Shown: positions 8,049 to 16,684, numbered from the stretch's first letter. The stretch is 64,000 nucleotides of DNA from Shewanella inventionis (GCF_014641855.1 NZ_BMII01000008.1:62001-126000); one strand, 5' to 3'. Notes: generated by a model from the sequence alone, not told the origin. Translations and numbers: made by a program.

Positions 8049-9050
8049 TTAATTAATGTCAAAAGCAAAGGCGCTTACTGAAAAACCTGTCAAGTTACTT
8101 ATTTCTTCACAAATCGTATCTTCGATGTCCATGAGCTCGCAAGTCACGGTAATCGTCATTTCTTGAGGTAATGAAGTGTTACCTTCATCGTACACAATGC
8201 CTGTTACCGTCACGTTAAACGTTTCTGAAGCGCCGTCTTCGTCATCGTCATCGTCGTCTTCGTCATTTACTAGCATTGCCGCATCGATATCAAATAACAT
8301 TGGTACGCCGTTTCCAAAAAAATTATAGCAACTGTAAGTGTTCAGGTCTGCTACATCTAATAACACACGATGCTCGTCATAAGAGATTTCTTTCATGTTT
8401 TCTGGATAAGAGATAAAGCCATATTTATCAAAACAGGGTCTGCCGTAGCATTCTTTATCAAATTCACCACCAAATTGCTGTGCAAACTCCCAAGCAACTC
8501 GCTCTAATTCTGATTTAAGGGTTATGCCGCCTTTATCTGCATTTTCTGTGTTGTAGAGATCTTGAATGTAACTTTCGGTATCCCCGTTCACCCATGCTGT
8601 AGTAAATAAGTAATAACGCATAGTTAACCAATCACGCGCATAAATACTTTTTAACCAATTAAAACATGATTCAATGATATCTTGTTCGCTGTAAAAGACT
8701 ACATCCTCAGACAGCATCAGCAAGTCGTAAGCCAATGGCTTAATACGCTCAACAAAATTGCACTCCATTGCGAACGCCGCAATAAAAGTCGCTTCATGAT
8801 CCGAAATATCAGTCAATAAATCTGCCCGGTCAAAAAGTATAAATCCTTCATCTTCCATCCCGTCGTTTAAAGCACGTTGCTGGGAGATTGTAAGCGATGC
8901 TGCGGCAACAGATGCAATCTGTTTAACTATTGCTAACTCATCATCATTCAACGGTGAATTTCCTGCCAGCGATTTAAGCGTTGCTTTGTGTTCTTCAGTT
9001 AATCCGACAATGGTATCTATTAAAGCAGTATCATTAGTTGTGTTTGACAT
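8049..9050 (-). CDS. Hypothetical acidic protein (333 aa)
   Basis: ATG 9050. The protein is mostly helical in its first 230 residues (WLKSIYARDWLTMRYYLFTTAW, WEFAQQFGGEFDKECYGRPCFDKYGF). It then has a run of Asp/Glu (NDEDDDDDDEDGA, about residue 265) and a C-terminal beta-rich piece (FNVTVTGIVYDEGNTSLPQEMTITVTCE). No known domain, signal peptide or metal motif. It is transcribed with the nucleotidase-like gene 9152-9988 (101 bp upstream) and ends at the hairpin at 8000. A short decayed copy of its Trp-containing segment is at 11383-11450. Confidence 0.65.
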   Translation of the reverse strand: MSNTTNDTALIDTIVGLTEEHKATLKSLAGNSPLNDDELAIVKQIASVAAASLTISQQRALNDGMEDEGFILFDRADLLTDISDHEATFIAAFAMECNFVERIKPLAYDLLMLSEDVVFYSEQDIIESCFNWLKSIYARDWLTMRYYLFTTAWVNGDTESYIQDLYNTENADKGGITLKSELERVAWEFAQQFGGEFDKECYGRPCFDKYGFISYPENMKEISYDEHRVLLDVADLNTYSCYNFFGNGVPMLFDIDAAMLVNDEDDDDDDEDGASETFNVTVTGIVYDEGNTSLPQEMTITVTCELMDIEDTICEEISNLTGFSVSAFAFDIN

Positions 9051-9151
9051 GAGTAAGCCTCTATTTTTGAGTAAATGCTGGTCGCTACTGCATTATGTTT
9101 AAAGTACAGCAACGGATTCTGGCCACCAAAGGAACAGCGGCCTCGATTGAG

Positions 9152-9988
9152 TTAAATGTGTGAATGTGCAACTAATTGGTCGAAGCTCCATGAGTACGCC
9201 TCACCAAAGGTTTCATGAAATTCACTCAGGTAGCTGTTAGTTTTAGTACGCGTTGCTACTTCATCGAGTAACCGGGTATACGCTAGACCAAATTCTTTTT
9301 TGTTACCCGCTTCGCATTCATCTTGGCTTTTTCTTAAAGCGTCATAAATATCAGCGTTTTTGATTAGGTTTTTAACATCTGGACTAGGGTTAAGAAGTTT
9401 AGTCGCGTAAAAGTCTTGAAGTGGGGCTGGCAATGTTTCTATCATTGACTGCAATGCTTTCTTTTCAAATGCTTCAAATGCCGCTGCTAACTCTGGTGAT
9501 GATTGCTTTGATGGTTGTGCAACATCTTGGCAGACAACTTCCTGTAGATCATGTAGTAATCCGTATGTCAGAACTTCAGTTAAGTCGAAGTTAGCGCCAT
9601 TCTTATTCGCAATTAACGCCATCATTAGGCCAATATGTGCCACTGCTGCTGAATGACCAAGCACTGTATCTTCACCCGTCACACTTCGCATTAAAGGCCA
9701 ACGTTTTAGATGGATTTGACGCTGGCTTAGCGCCATAAATGGGCTCGGCTCGTTGTGTTCAATTGCTGGTGGACATGCACCTACACCAACTTCTGCTTGT
9801 TCAACATCAATATGCCAATGACCTTTATATTCTGTACCATTGATAACCGCGTTTAAATCACCATGTTTTAGTCCATCATCAAATCCATCTTTGATGTTAC
9901 GCAAAGCCAATTGCTTTAAGGTTTCTTCACTGGTGATGTGTTGCATTTCTTCAGATATGAACCATTCGAAATTGATTACTGCTTTCAT
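9152..9988 (-). CDS. YfbR-like HD-domain 5'-deoxynucleotidase with extra N-terminal domain
   Basis: 278 aa from ATG 9988. Residues from about 95 onward match the HD-family deoxynucleoside 5'-monophosphatase YfbR: LKRWPLMRSVTGEDTVLGHSAAVAHI, then YGLLHDLQEVVCQDVAQPSK (the metal-binding HD pair) and LIKNADIYDALRKSQDE (the distal Asp). YfbR removes the 5' phosphate from dNMPs in the cytoplasm. The first 80 residues are additional to the family and unrecognised. A mobile copy could act on nucleotide pools, as some phage-defence nucleotidases do, but this is inference. It heads the leftward pair 9988 to 8049. A relic of part of this gene lies at 11480-11550. Confidence 0.75.
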   Translation of the reverse strand: MKAVINFEWFISEEMQHITSEETLKQLALRNIKDGFDDGLKHGDLNAVINGTEYKGHWHIDVEQAEVGVGACPPAIEHNEPSPFMALSQRQIHLKRWPLMRSVTGEDTVLGHSAAVAHIGLMMALIANKNGANFDLTEVLTYGLLHDLQEVVCQDVAQPSKQSSPELAAAFEAFEKKALQSMIETLPAPLQDFYATKLLNPSPDVKNLIKNADIYDALRKSQDECEAGNKKEFGLAYTRLLDEVATRTKTNSYLSEFHETFGEAYSWSFDQLVAHSHI

Positions 9989-10046
9989 TTGATACCACCG
10001 ACAGTTGATTTATTTAACTTAACGTCAGTATAAACAACAATTAAAA

Positions 10047-10090
10047 ATATATCAATTAAAGGTTGTGTTGTATTCGTTAAATATTCAAAT
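10047..10090 (+). promoter_or_regulatory. Shared ATATATCAATTAAAGGTTG promoter box (copy 3)
   Basis: The box is intact, with TTGTGT at 10063-10068; the -10 is weak (TATTCA at 10082). The following 330 bp up to 10424 hold only a 20-codon frame (10177-10239), so the original downstream gene may be lost, or the transcript may read into the GNAT gene at 10425. Confidence 0.45.
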
Positions 10091-10424
10091 TAAGTATTTT
10101 AAAAACCGTTCAATCAAGGCTCTGAGTTAAAAGTCTATCTTCAAAAGACCTGTATTATTGAACCTTGGAATAGACTATGGCTGAGTTATTTTTTGAAGTG
10201 GTAGAAAATAAAATGCGCTCTGAAGGCGCTCTGCGGTAGGCATTAAGAAGTGAGTGGTATATCTAATACTATCGAACATCTACTTAAGACGTTAAAGTAA
10301 GCTATGCGCTTGCTGTGAATAAAATCAGGAACAAAGCGCAACCTTTATTTGATAATATAAGTTTACAGCACGCAGATTACGTGCTGTAATCATCGTGTAA
10401 TTAAATCACTTAAGGGTTGGCTTT

Positions 10425-10805
10425 ATGGAAGTAGGATACGAAGAAATTTATTCTGATACACCTTATTTTGATGTAGAACCAAGTACGCGAAATGGTGTTG
10501 CTATTGCTTTTATTCATATGATGTATGTCCCACCAGCAAAGCGAGGACAGGGTAAAGGCAAAGAAATGTTTCAAAAAATTATATCTGAATTGGCTCCTAA
10601 AACGCAGTACATCAGGCTTAAATCTGCCAGCTTAGGTTCTGGTTGCACTATGGAGTTTTGGAAGCAACTTGGCTTTTCACATGCGTATGATGCTTCTGAA
10701 GATTCTGAAGAAAGCAAAATCCTTCATTGCCCGTTAAATGGCTACAATTTACCTGAAGTTGAATTTATTGAGGAAGGGGAGGAGCGACATTACATATTTG
10801 ATTAA
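10425..10805 (+). CDS. GNAT-family N-acetyltransferase (126 aa)
   Basis: ATG 10425, preceded by AAGGGTTGGCTTT. The acetyl-CoA-binding motif A of GNAT enzymes is clear: HMMYVPPAKRGQGKGKEMFQKIISEL (V-x6-R-G-x-G-K/x, about residues 32-50), followed by FWKQLGFSHAY, the motif B region. The enzyme would acetylate an amine of an unknown substrate. It is a compact single-domain protein with an acidic C-terminus (EFIEEGEERHYIFD). It is followed by a hairpin at 10853 and appears to be its own unit; the CCACCAGC inside it is a reversed Chi octamer. Confidence 0.75.
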   Translation: MEVGYEEIYSDTPYFDVEPSTRNGVAIAFIHMMYVPPAKRGQGKGKEMFQKIISELAPKTQYIRLKSASLGSGCTMEFWKQLGFSHAYDASEDSEESKILHCPLNGYNLPEVEFIEEGEERHYIFD

Positions 10806-10852
10806 ATTACTCTACAGACCCACCAAACCCGCCTATCAATCAAACTACCTTA

Positions 10853-10875
10853 GAGGCAATGAATTACATTGCCTC
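10853..10875. terminator. Strong hairpin after the GNAT gene
   Basis: GAGGCAATG-AATTA-CATTGCCTC is a perfect 9-bp stem with a 5-nt loop. There is no long T-tract, so termination is likely but not certain. Confidence 0.6.
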
Positions 10876-10986
10876 ATTGTGATAAAGCAATAAAACACTT
10901 TACATCCAATCTTTTACAGCACAGATTACCATTGTTATTTTGGGGCGTTAACTTACATAGCATTTCATTGTAAAAATGAGTATTGA

Positions 10987-11313
10987 ATGAATAATGACAT
11001 CATACTGCCAATCGCACGCGAACGTGGGAATGCGTCAATAAGTTTTTACCGTAGATTGCTGGTGGCCTATTTAATTGATCAAGGTGTCAATAGCGTACCT
11101 AGGATTATGGGTGCTACAGGCTTTCCGCGTAGACGCGTCCAAGAGCTCATACTTTCCCTTGCTGATATGGACATCGATGTTGAGTTTCAAGGCGCACCTA
11201 AAAATGGTCGCTATGTGGTTCTTAATTGGGCTTCAATCGATAAACAATGGATTCACGACAACCTTGATATGGTCGAAGAAATACTAGGTATAACTGTAAA
11301 GATAAATACCTAA
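10987..11313 (+). CDS. Small helix-turn-helix protein (108 aa)
   Basis: ATG 10987. The sequence FYRRLLVAYLIDQGVNSVPRIMGATGFPRRRVQELILSLADMDI has the helix-turn-helix/winged-helix pattern of small DNA-binding proteins: the turn is at GVNSVPRIM and the recognition helix at PRRRVQELILSL. GRYVVLNWASI could be the wing. Proteins of this length and start (LPIARERGNASISFYRRLLVAYL) are familiar from marine gammaproteobacteria as uncharacterised HTH proteins. It is probably a transcriptional regulator. It is a single gene followed by a clear terminator. Confidence 0.65.
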   Translation: MNNDIILPIARERGNASISFYRRLLVAYLIDQGVNSVPRIMGATGFPRRRVQELILSLADMDIDVEFQGAPKNGRYVVLNWASIDKQWIHDNLDMVEEILGITVKINT

Positions 11314-11320
11314 GAAATAA

Positions 11321-11353
11321 AAACCGCTTACATCAATGTTAAGCGGTTTTTTA
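11321..11353 (+). terminator. Rho-independent terminator after the HTH gene
   Basis: AAACCGCTT and AAGCGGTTT pair around an 11-12 nt loop and are followed by a T-run. Confidence 0.8.
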
Positions 11354-11382
11354 TCAAATATGTCGAAAACCCGGTGTTCCGA

Positions 11383-11556
11383 GCGAAGCGAAACTTACGT
11401 GCTAACTCCCAGCCGTTACGCTCTAATTCTCGTTCTAGCCATAACCCGCTTTCGTATTGTGCTGTAAAAGCTTTGCGTAGCATCTGGTAGCGTTTCTATC
11501 ATTGGTTGCAACGCTTCCTTTTGAAACGCTACAAATGCAGATGCCAAACTAATAAA
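11383..11556 (-). pseudogene. Chimeric relic of the 8049 and 9152 genes
   Basis: CTAACTCCCAGCCGTTACGCTCTAA-like DNA at 11399-11430 resembles the segment near 8477-8515 of gene 8049-9050 (caaactcccaagcaactcgc). Then TGGTAGCGTTTCTATCATTGG at 11487-11507 resembles 9427-9450 of the nucleotidase gene (tggcaatgtttctatcattg). The following hairpin (11558) resembles that at 8000. This is a scrambled, untranslatable leftover of a second copy of the operon. Confidence 0.6.
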
Positions 11557-11557
11557 A

Positions 11558-11587
11558 AAGGTGACTAACATTTCTGCTAATCACCTT
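11558..11587 (-). terminator. Terminator after the lipoprotein gene
   Basis: AAGGTGA / TCACCTT with a 16-nt loop and T-run on the minus strand; a diverged copy of the 8000 hairpin. Confidence 0.55.
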
Positions 11588-11614
11588 AAAGATTGAAGCT
11601 AATCGTTTTCAATA

Positions 11615-12574
11615 TTAATCGTGGCAGGGATACCAACCTTGCACTGAGTCCCAGTTAATTACACCCTGACTTACTAGTATGCCTCGATAATAAAATCCTG
11701 TTGTCCGTAACTTATCATGCCTGCTGGGTATGTCAGCAAAAAATGAACGTATTTTATATTGAATACGCCGCGATTCAGTATTTACATTCTCAACTGTTGC
11801 CACAATTTGAGCGTTATGCACAACCTGCTCTACATTAAATGCCGCATCAGTCCTATACCGGAGTGGCCCATCATTGCAAACCAAACCACCTAATCCAGCA
11901 GGGGAAAGTATAAGGTTCTCGTTGGCCAGTGCTTTTTCTCTAGCAATTAACTCTTCTTGACGTTTCTTTTCAAGGTGTATCCTATAGCGTTCTTCGAGTT
12001 CAGCTTGTTGTTGCTCCGCCTTTAACTTTAATGCACGCTTCCTGTCACGATCATCGATAACCCATTTATCATAGTACACCTTGAAGCGCCCTTTTATTTC
12101 TTCCGGGATAGGGTGGTCTTCAACTACAAATAACTTAGCAAAGTGGTTCAGTGGAAATACACGAGTTTCAAATGTGTCTTTTGTTTGGTTATACAAATGC
12201 GCCTCATGAACTTCACTCAACGGCAAAACGCCATGGTTAGAGTTTATTTCAAAGCTATTTCCATCACGCAACTCAATTAGAAATGAGTGCGTTTTTTCAT
12301 CAATCGATGTTGCTTTCCTTACATCATTGATAAACCAGCCATTACAGCTTTCTTGCCCAGTCGGTGTATAGAATCGATATTCATTCCCGAACATTACTGG
12401 TATAACAACATCACCATCCCTCATAGTAATATACATAGTACGCTCTGAAGATAAATCATATGCACTTCTTTTATCTCTACTATCACAAAAATAATCTTGT
12501 GATTCGTTTTTGGGTGTTGATATACACCCACTTAAAGAGACGCTTAGTATAAACATTGCAACTACTCTAAACAC
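11615..12574 (-). CDS. Putative lipoprotein (319 aa)
   Basis: ATG 12574. The N-terminus MFRVVAMFILSVSLSGCIST is a lipoprotein signal with lipobox LSGC, so the mature protein would begin at Cys17 and be membrane-anchored. The body has strand-rich segments (RTMYITMRDGDVVIPVMFGNEYRFYTPTG), a highly charged coiled-coil stretch at about residues 178-220 (RDRKRALKLKAEQQQAELEE...EKKRQEELIAREKAL), and a C-terminal small domain (AQIVATVENVNTESRRIQYKIRSFF). No family is recognised. It is a single leftward unit with its own terminator. Function unknown. Confidence 0.65.
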   Translation of the reverse strand: MFRVVAMFILSVSLSGCISTPKNESQDYFCDSRDKRSAYDLSSERTMYITMRDGDVVIPVMFGNEYRFYTPTGQESCNGWFINDVRKATSIDEKTHSFLIELRDGNSFEINSNHGVLPLSEVHEAHLYNQTKDTFETRVFPLNHFAKLFVVEDHPIPEEIKGRFKVYYDKWVIDDRDRKRALKLKAEQQQAELEERYRIHLEKKRQEELIAREKALANENLILSPAGLGGLVCNDGPLRYRTDAAFNVEQVVHNAQIVATVENVNTESRRIQYKIRSFFADIPSRHDKLRTTGFYYRGILVSQGVINWDSVQGWYPCHD

Positions 12575-12768
12575 ATCATGTTCCTTCTATAAAAAAACAA
12601 GTTAAAAAACACAAATAATAAATTTACTCAATAAAATCAGCCTATTAACTGTCACTCTGTTAAGTTGTTAGGTATTTCGTCCATATAAATTAGGTTGAGA
12701 TTGAGGTAGTTTGGGGTTTTATTTACAGATCGGTTAACGCGTTAACCGATCCAATCAAAAATCTCTTT

Positions 12769-12783
12769 TTAAAGTAACTTTAT
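12769..12783. other. 15-bp parS-like palindrome, site 3
   Basis: TTAAAGTAACTTTAT, one mismatch to TTAAAGTNACTTTAA, in the gap between two leftward genes. A second palindrome, CGGTTAACGCGTTAACCG, lies close by at 12731-12748. Confidence 0.55.
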
Positions 12784-12815
12784 TTAAATGTAGGTGCTGC
12801 AGTAAAAGCCGGGGT

Positions 12816-13559
12816 TTACTTACTTACGTTTTCTCGGTAATTTTTGGCAGCACTATACTGAATATAATAATTTGCTAGCCGTGTCGAAAAAGACGCGATA
12901 GTTTCAAAGTCTTTGATGTTTAATGTCCGTTGTTTTTGTAGATAACTGGTGTCAACGAACTTTATGATAGGGGCGTCACCTGATCCTTCAGCACCTATTA
13001 TGATGACGTTAAATGGAGTTGATGAGTCAAGTGTAATAACTAAATTCTTAGAATTAACACGACTTCCAAATTTTCCTGAATTTCTGATACCTTTTGTCAT
13101 ATATGAGCTAATTGAATCTTCTAATGCCAACACCAGCGTCTTCATCCCGTCCATATATTGAGCTTTGGGAGTAGCGAAGAGCCGATTTAGGGATCTCACC
13201 GATTTAGTATCATCTTGTACCGCTAGTTTATTACCGCTCCTTACAAAAGCGGTGTACGCATCATCCACTGAACGCTTTGCCATTGACCAATCTTCACCTA
13301 CCTTCTGGTTCTGTGCCAAAGCTATATATGCCTGATTAAAGGTTTTGGCGCTCGCTACTACTTCGTTATAGTTCATAATTAATGCTTTGAGTTCGTTTTC
13401 GGTAAATTTGTACATAAAGCTATATTGAGCAGTATAATTTTGGTAAAACGATGTGTTCGGGGCTACGAGTTGAACGTCTACCGGGCTTACCACCTCTGCA
13501 TTTGCAGACAGAGAGCTCAGCGAAAACAGCATGGCCAATGTTAAGCGTCTTATTAACAT
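12816..13559 (-). CDS. Exported hypothetical protein (247 aa)
   Basis: ATG 13559. A classical Sec signal peptide MLIRRLTLAMLFSLSSLSANA|EV predicts periplasmic or outer export. The mature part is largely helical (YSFMYKFTENELKALIMNYNEVVASAKTFNQAYIALAQ) and ends with a short beta/helix piece. There is no cysteine pair and no recognised domain. The membrane-protein gene 13582-13854 lies 22 bp upstream on the same strand, so the two are likely one transcript. Confidence 0.6.
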   Translation of the reverse strand: MLIRRLTLAMLFSLSSLSANAEVVSPVDVQLVAPNTSFYQNYTAQYSFMYKFTENELKALIMNYNEVVASAKTFNQAYIALAQNQKVGEDWSMAKRSVDDAYTAFVRSGNKLAVQDDTKSVRSLNRLFATPKAQYMDGMKTLVLALEDSISSYMTKGIRNSGKFGSRVNSKNLVITLDSSTPFNVIIIGAEGSGDAPIIKFVDTSYLQKQRTLNIKDFETIASFSTRLANYYIQYSAAKNYRENVSK

Positions 13560-13581
13560 GTATATTTCCCTTTCATAATGA

Positions 13582-13854
13582 TTATTGCGCCAAGTACAAT
13601 GACAAACCTGCCATTACCGACACTAAGAAAGCAATTAAATAACTGATTGCTAATTTTTTTTGGATAGTTTGTTTTCTTTGTTTCAATTGCGCTAGCGAGT
13701 TGGGCTCATTAACTGAATAGCTTAATGTGACTTCTATATTGAGGCTTTTTATAAAAGCATCACATAGAAAGAAAGTCGTACACCCGACAAAAATAGCGAT
13801 AATCGAGAGCAAGTCATGCCCAACATGCGTTACTAAACTAAATACATAGCTCAT
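13582..13854 (-). CDS. Small membrane protein with two transmembrane helices (90 aa)
   Basis: ATG 13854. Two hydrophobic segments are visible: LLSIIAIFVGCTTFFLCDAF (about residues 15-34) and ISYLIAFLVSVMAGLSLYLA (about residues 70-89). Between them is a polar loop with a basic run (QLKQRKQTIQKKL). It is an inner-membrane protein of unknown role. A GTAC-type operator lies 27 bp upstream of the start (13882-13897), putting it in the same proposed regulon as the primase and helicase genes. Confidence 0.6.
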   Translation of the reverse strand: MSYVFSLVTHVGHDLLSIIAIFVGCTTFFLCDAFIKSLNIEVTLSYSVNEPNSLAQLKQRKQTIQKKLAISYLIAFLVSVMAGLSLYLAQ

Positions 13855-13881
13855 TCAACCATTCCTTAGTTTAAATGTGAT

Positions 13882-13897
13882 ATACTTATTATGTACA
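13882..13897 (-). promoter_or_regulatory. GTAC-type operator upstream of 13582-13854
   Basis: ATACTTATTATGTACA matches the recurring operator GTACTTATCATGTACT at 13 of 16 positions. It lies just upstream of the leftward membrane/exported gene pair. Confidence 0.55.
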
Positions 13898-14037
13898 TGT
13901 TAAATCGATTTATTTAGGTAATCAAGGGCTTTAGTATGAATCATTTGATTATAATTTTAATTGGTTTTGAAAGTGTTAAGCTATATAGAAATATATAAAT
14001 TCAGCTGATTACACACGAGGAAGGGTTGTCGGTGGAA

Positions 14038-14059
14038 AAGCCAACAGCAAAGTTGGCTT
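14038..14059 (-). terminator. Terminator after the 16044-14073 genes
   Basis: AAGCCAAC-AGCAAA-GTTGGCTT forms an 8-bp stem; on the minus strand TTTT follows. It ends the leftward pair that includes the NSL-tail gene 14827. Confidence 0.7.
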
Positions 14060-14072
14060 CCTTTACGTCCAT

Positions 14073-14756
14073 TTAATGGGGTAAAACCTCAAGTTTAGCA
14101 TGTGATCCATTGCTTTGTGCAACGCTGACGGTAAATCTGTTATCTTCACCCGCTTTAATAAGGACATCAGCGAGTTCATCTTCAGTTTCACAATAAACAA
14201 ATAAATTTATTGGTTCTAGGTATTGCCCATCGCTTGATAATTTATTAAATGTTTCATCTTTACACAGGTAAATGTTCCCAGGCTCAGCAACAGTTTGCGG
14301 AGTTGAGATTTGGATCATCAAACCTGTCCAATCATATAAATTACCCAAATAATCAAATAACAAAGCCTCTGCATCTCCTTTACCTTTATATACCGTGAGA
14401 TTCACCAGAAGTTTCTGCAGTTCCGTTTCTAACAGTACATGCTCTTTGGCCAAAGAAAGTCGTTTAAGTTCTTTCTTAATCAATTTGTATTGTTGTAACT
14501 TTATTTTAGGTTTAATAAATTTTTTAATGATTTGGCTTCGAGTTGATAGCGGTGTAAAACGAGGATTATCGGCCACTTCCAAATACAGATTAATTAGACA
14601 ATTTTCACAAACCTGTTTCAAAGATTCATAATATTGAGTCATTACTACATTACCTTTTTCGATTTTCGATCTAAATTTCGCCATCTTCAGCAAGTATGTT
14701 TCGCGCATACCGGCATACCATCGCTGGAAAGTTCCATCGACATGTTCCTTGAACAT
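14073..14756 (-). CDS. Hypothetical protein (227 aa)
   Basis: ATG 14756. The protein is helical and basic in its first 110 residues (LLKMAKFRSKIEKGNVVMTQYYESLKQVCENC, KKFIKPKIKLQQYKLIKKELKRLSLAKEH), with a more beta-like second half (NLYDWTGLMIQISTPQ...PINLFVYCETEDELADVLIKAGED). No domain is recognised. It is co-directional with, and 70 bp downstream of, the NSL-tail protein gene 14827-16044 and shares its terminator, so it is probably co-transcribed. It lacks the NSL tail itself (ends LEVLPH). Confidence 0.55.
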   Translation of the reverse strand: MFKEHVDGTFQRWYAGMRETYLLKMAKFRSKIEKGNVVMTQYYESLKQVCENCLINLYLEVADNPRFTPLSTRSQIIKKFIKPKIKLQQYKLIKKELKRLSLAKEHVLLETELQKLLVNLTVYKGKGDAEALLFDYLGNLYDWTGLMIQISTPQTVAEPGNIYLCKDETFNKLSSDGQYLEPINLFVYCETEDELADVLIKAGEDNRFTVSVAQSNGSHAKLEVLPH

Positions 14757-14826
14757 CTAGCAACGCAAATTCCGCTTTATCTGGTTCACCTGAACTGGAC
14801 TGTGCATCATGCATTAATTTTGCTGT

Positions 14827-16044
14827 TTACAATGCATTGTTTAGGGACTGCGTAGGGATGACCTCGCTTTCCCAATCACTATTGTTTGCTGTGCTTAATA
14901 AACCAATACACTCATCCAATGCGTCTGCCAACTCAAGGCTCTGCTTTAACTCTGCTCTTTCAACTTTAGTACGTAAGAGCTCGATTCTTAGAAAACCACT
15001 TATATGAACAGAACATGATAGCTTTTCTTGAACTTCATTCAGATAAAGCAGAGCGTCCATTGGGTTCTTGTTGTAGTCAACCTCTCTGTAACGCTGATTG
15101 ATGATATCTCTAATGATGAAATTTAGTGGTGACTCAAGACCATCAAATAGCTCACCTATTCTAGCAGATGAGTCCAAAAGGCATGTGTTGCTGGTGGGTA
15201 ATTTGCAACACTGTTCTATCAATCGGTTAGTGTTGCTGTAGGAAGTACCACCACTTTTTGATAATACCTCGCGAATTTGCGGTAGGTCTTCACTATCCAT
15301 CTCACCGTCACTCATGAAGTGTTCGATTATGGTTTTTAGAATGATGTCACTTTCGGCTTCGAATTTATCGCATCCTTTTTGATTTATAACTGCATCTAAA
15401 GAAAATGGAGTATCCCCACTAATGGCGTTACGGTGAGCTTTGTATAAGTTTTTAAATTCCGTCGGGTACACATCGTTAACATCAAGATCAGATGAATCCA
15501 TTGTAAACTTGTATGCCAGTAAAGACGTCATGCTACCTCTTTTTATTGGCACATTGCTTTCTATCACGCACTGGTTTTTCACATCAGAACCCGGTGTGCA
15601 GTCGAGTATTATTTTAAGTTTCGTACCGCCCCATGACTCATTATGCACTTGGTACTCGAATGTCTTTTCTGTGCAGTTTTTTTCTATCGTCGTATCTGGC
15701 TGGTGGAGTAAGAATACACTCTCAGAACTCTGAATTATGTCTGCATAACATAACCAATCCTGGAACCTAATACCTATACCTTTCCTTTCAACGTTTACTG
15801 GACGATTTTTAAAGTCAGTATCTCTTTGAACAAAGGCCCACATTAATTTATTTTCTGCTTTCAATTGATCCAAATGAAATTGGAAATAGGCTTTATCTTC
15901 CGCAGGAATTTGTGACAGGTACGACTTTGAAGTGTGCATTAATGCAGCTTTTATTTTTTCATTGTGTTGCAGGTACTTCGCCAGGTATTGCGCTGTTGAC
16001 TGTTCCACTTGCTCAAATAGCTTCCCGACGGTTAACTTGGTCAT
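14827..16044 (-). CDS. NSL-tail family protein, distant copy (405 aa, ends ..LNNAL)
   Basis: ATG 16044 is preferred over 16065 because AAAGGTG precedes it at good spacing. The sequence is divergent overall, but its last 45 residues carry the family signature: AELKQSLELADALDECIGLL, matching E-x-x-x-S/C-x-x-L-A-D-x-I/L-D/E, then a polar linker and the terminal tripeptide NAL. The other family members lie 20-36 kb away at 35-52 kb. It is soluble, without a signal peptide. A GTAC-type operator (16097-16112) lies upstream, as for the member at 51230. Function unknown; membership is inferred from the C-terminal pattern. Confidence 0.6.
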   Translation of the reverse strand: MTKLTVGKLFEQVEQSTAQYLAKYLQHNEKIKAALMHTSKSYLSQIPAEDKAYFQFHLDQLKAENKLMWAFVQRDTDFKNRPVNVERKGIGIRFQDWLCYADIIQSSESVFLLHQPDTTIEKNCTEKTFEYQVHNESWGGTKLKIILDCTPGSDVKNQCVIESNVPIKRGSMTSLLAYKFTMDSSDLDVNDVYPTEFKNLYKAHRNAISGDTPFSLDAVINQKGCDKFEAESDIILKTIIEHFMSDGEMDSEDLPQIREVLSKSGGTSYSNTNRLIEQCCKLPTSNTCLLDSSARIGELFDGLESPLNFIIRDIINQRYREVDYNKNPMDALLYLNEVQEKLSCSVHISGFLRIELLRTKVERAELKQSLELADALDECIGLLSTANNSDWESEVIPTQSLNNAL

Positions 16045-16096
16045 AAATTCTACACCTTTGCCCATAGTTCAGACTTAACTTTAGCATAGTTATAAT

Positions 16097-16112
16097 GTAC
16101 TTAAAATGTACT
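16097..16112 (-). promoter_or_regulatory. GTAC-type operator upstream of the NSL-tail gene 14827-16044
   Basis: GTACTTAAAATGTACT matches the recurring operator at 14 of 16 positions, 52 bp before the chosen start. The 16113-16360 stretch beyond it shows no gene. Confidence 0.6.
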
Positions 16113-16360
16113 AGATAGTTAATGTTAATAAAGGGCCAGTTCACTTTACAGCAACATGGTACAAGGATCCTAAGTAGGCCATCGCACACTGGGGTGTCGT
16201 TATTTTTTAGGTATCCTGCTTTTGATGGCTATTAACCCTGTATTGTTATGATTTTGCCAGAAGCGGTGCAGCATCACTTTCTGCACAGGGTGTAAGGGCA
16301 ATTAAAATTTAGCCATAGCCACTAAAATGAAACTGTTGCTAGTGTTATGGCTAATTCAAA

Positions 16361-16684
16361 TTACTGAGAAGATCCGTTCTGAGTGATGGGGTAATAAACA
16401 ATCCCGTAATAAGTATGAAGCGGCTTATTACCCTGATTTGTACCCAGAATACTCAGCAACGCATCGCCCATGCCAACGCCAAAAGCAGAGACGATTATAC
16501 CACTGGACGTGTAATCTAAAGCGCCGGAAGTCTTAGAACTGTTATGGAAACCTAAACTCCCAGTGACTACGTTCATTGCAAAACTCATATCAGGGTTGTA
16601 AGCGAAATCGTCATCGCTCTGAGCTTTGTTGGGGTCTGTTGAAGCACAGACTAATGTCAACGTTGCGACAATGCCAATTGTCAT
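16361..16684 (-). pseudogene. Small exported protein, 5' end separated by ISL3 insertion
   Basis: The frame ending at 16361 (FNPDMSF-type body with SGALDYTSSGIIVSAFGVGMGDALLSILG) now begins at ATG 16684. Removing the ISL3 element and one copy of its 8-bp duplication joins it in frame to ATG at 18396-18394. That restores MKTLNKKLMTIGIVATLTLVCAST, a complete signal peptide with a basic n-region. The intact gene would encode about 115 aa, exported or lipid-anchored. The insertion cuts off the native start, basic n-region and promoter; weak translation from the remaining ATG is possible. Function of the body is unknown. Confidence 0.8.

Noticed and set aside
10177..10239. 20-codon frame MAELFFEVVENKMRSEGALR downstream of the third shared promoter box
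   Set aside because: Too short and no ribosome-binding site; may be a relic of a lost gene but cannot be shown.
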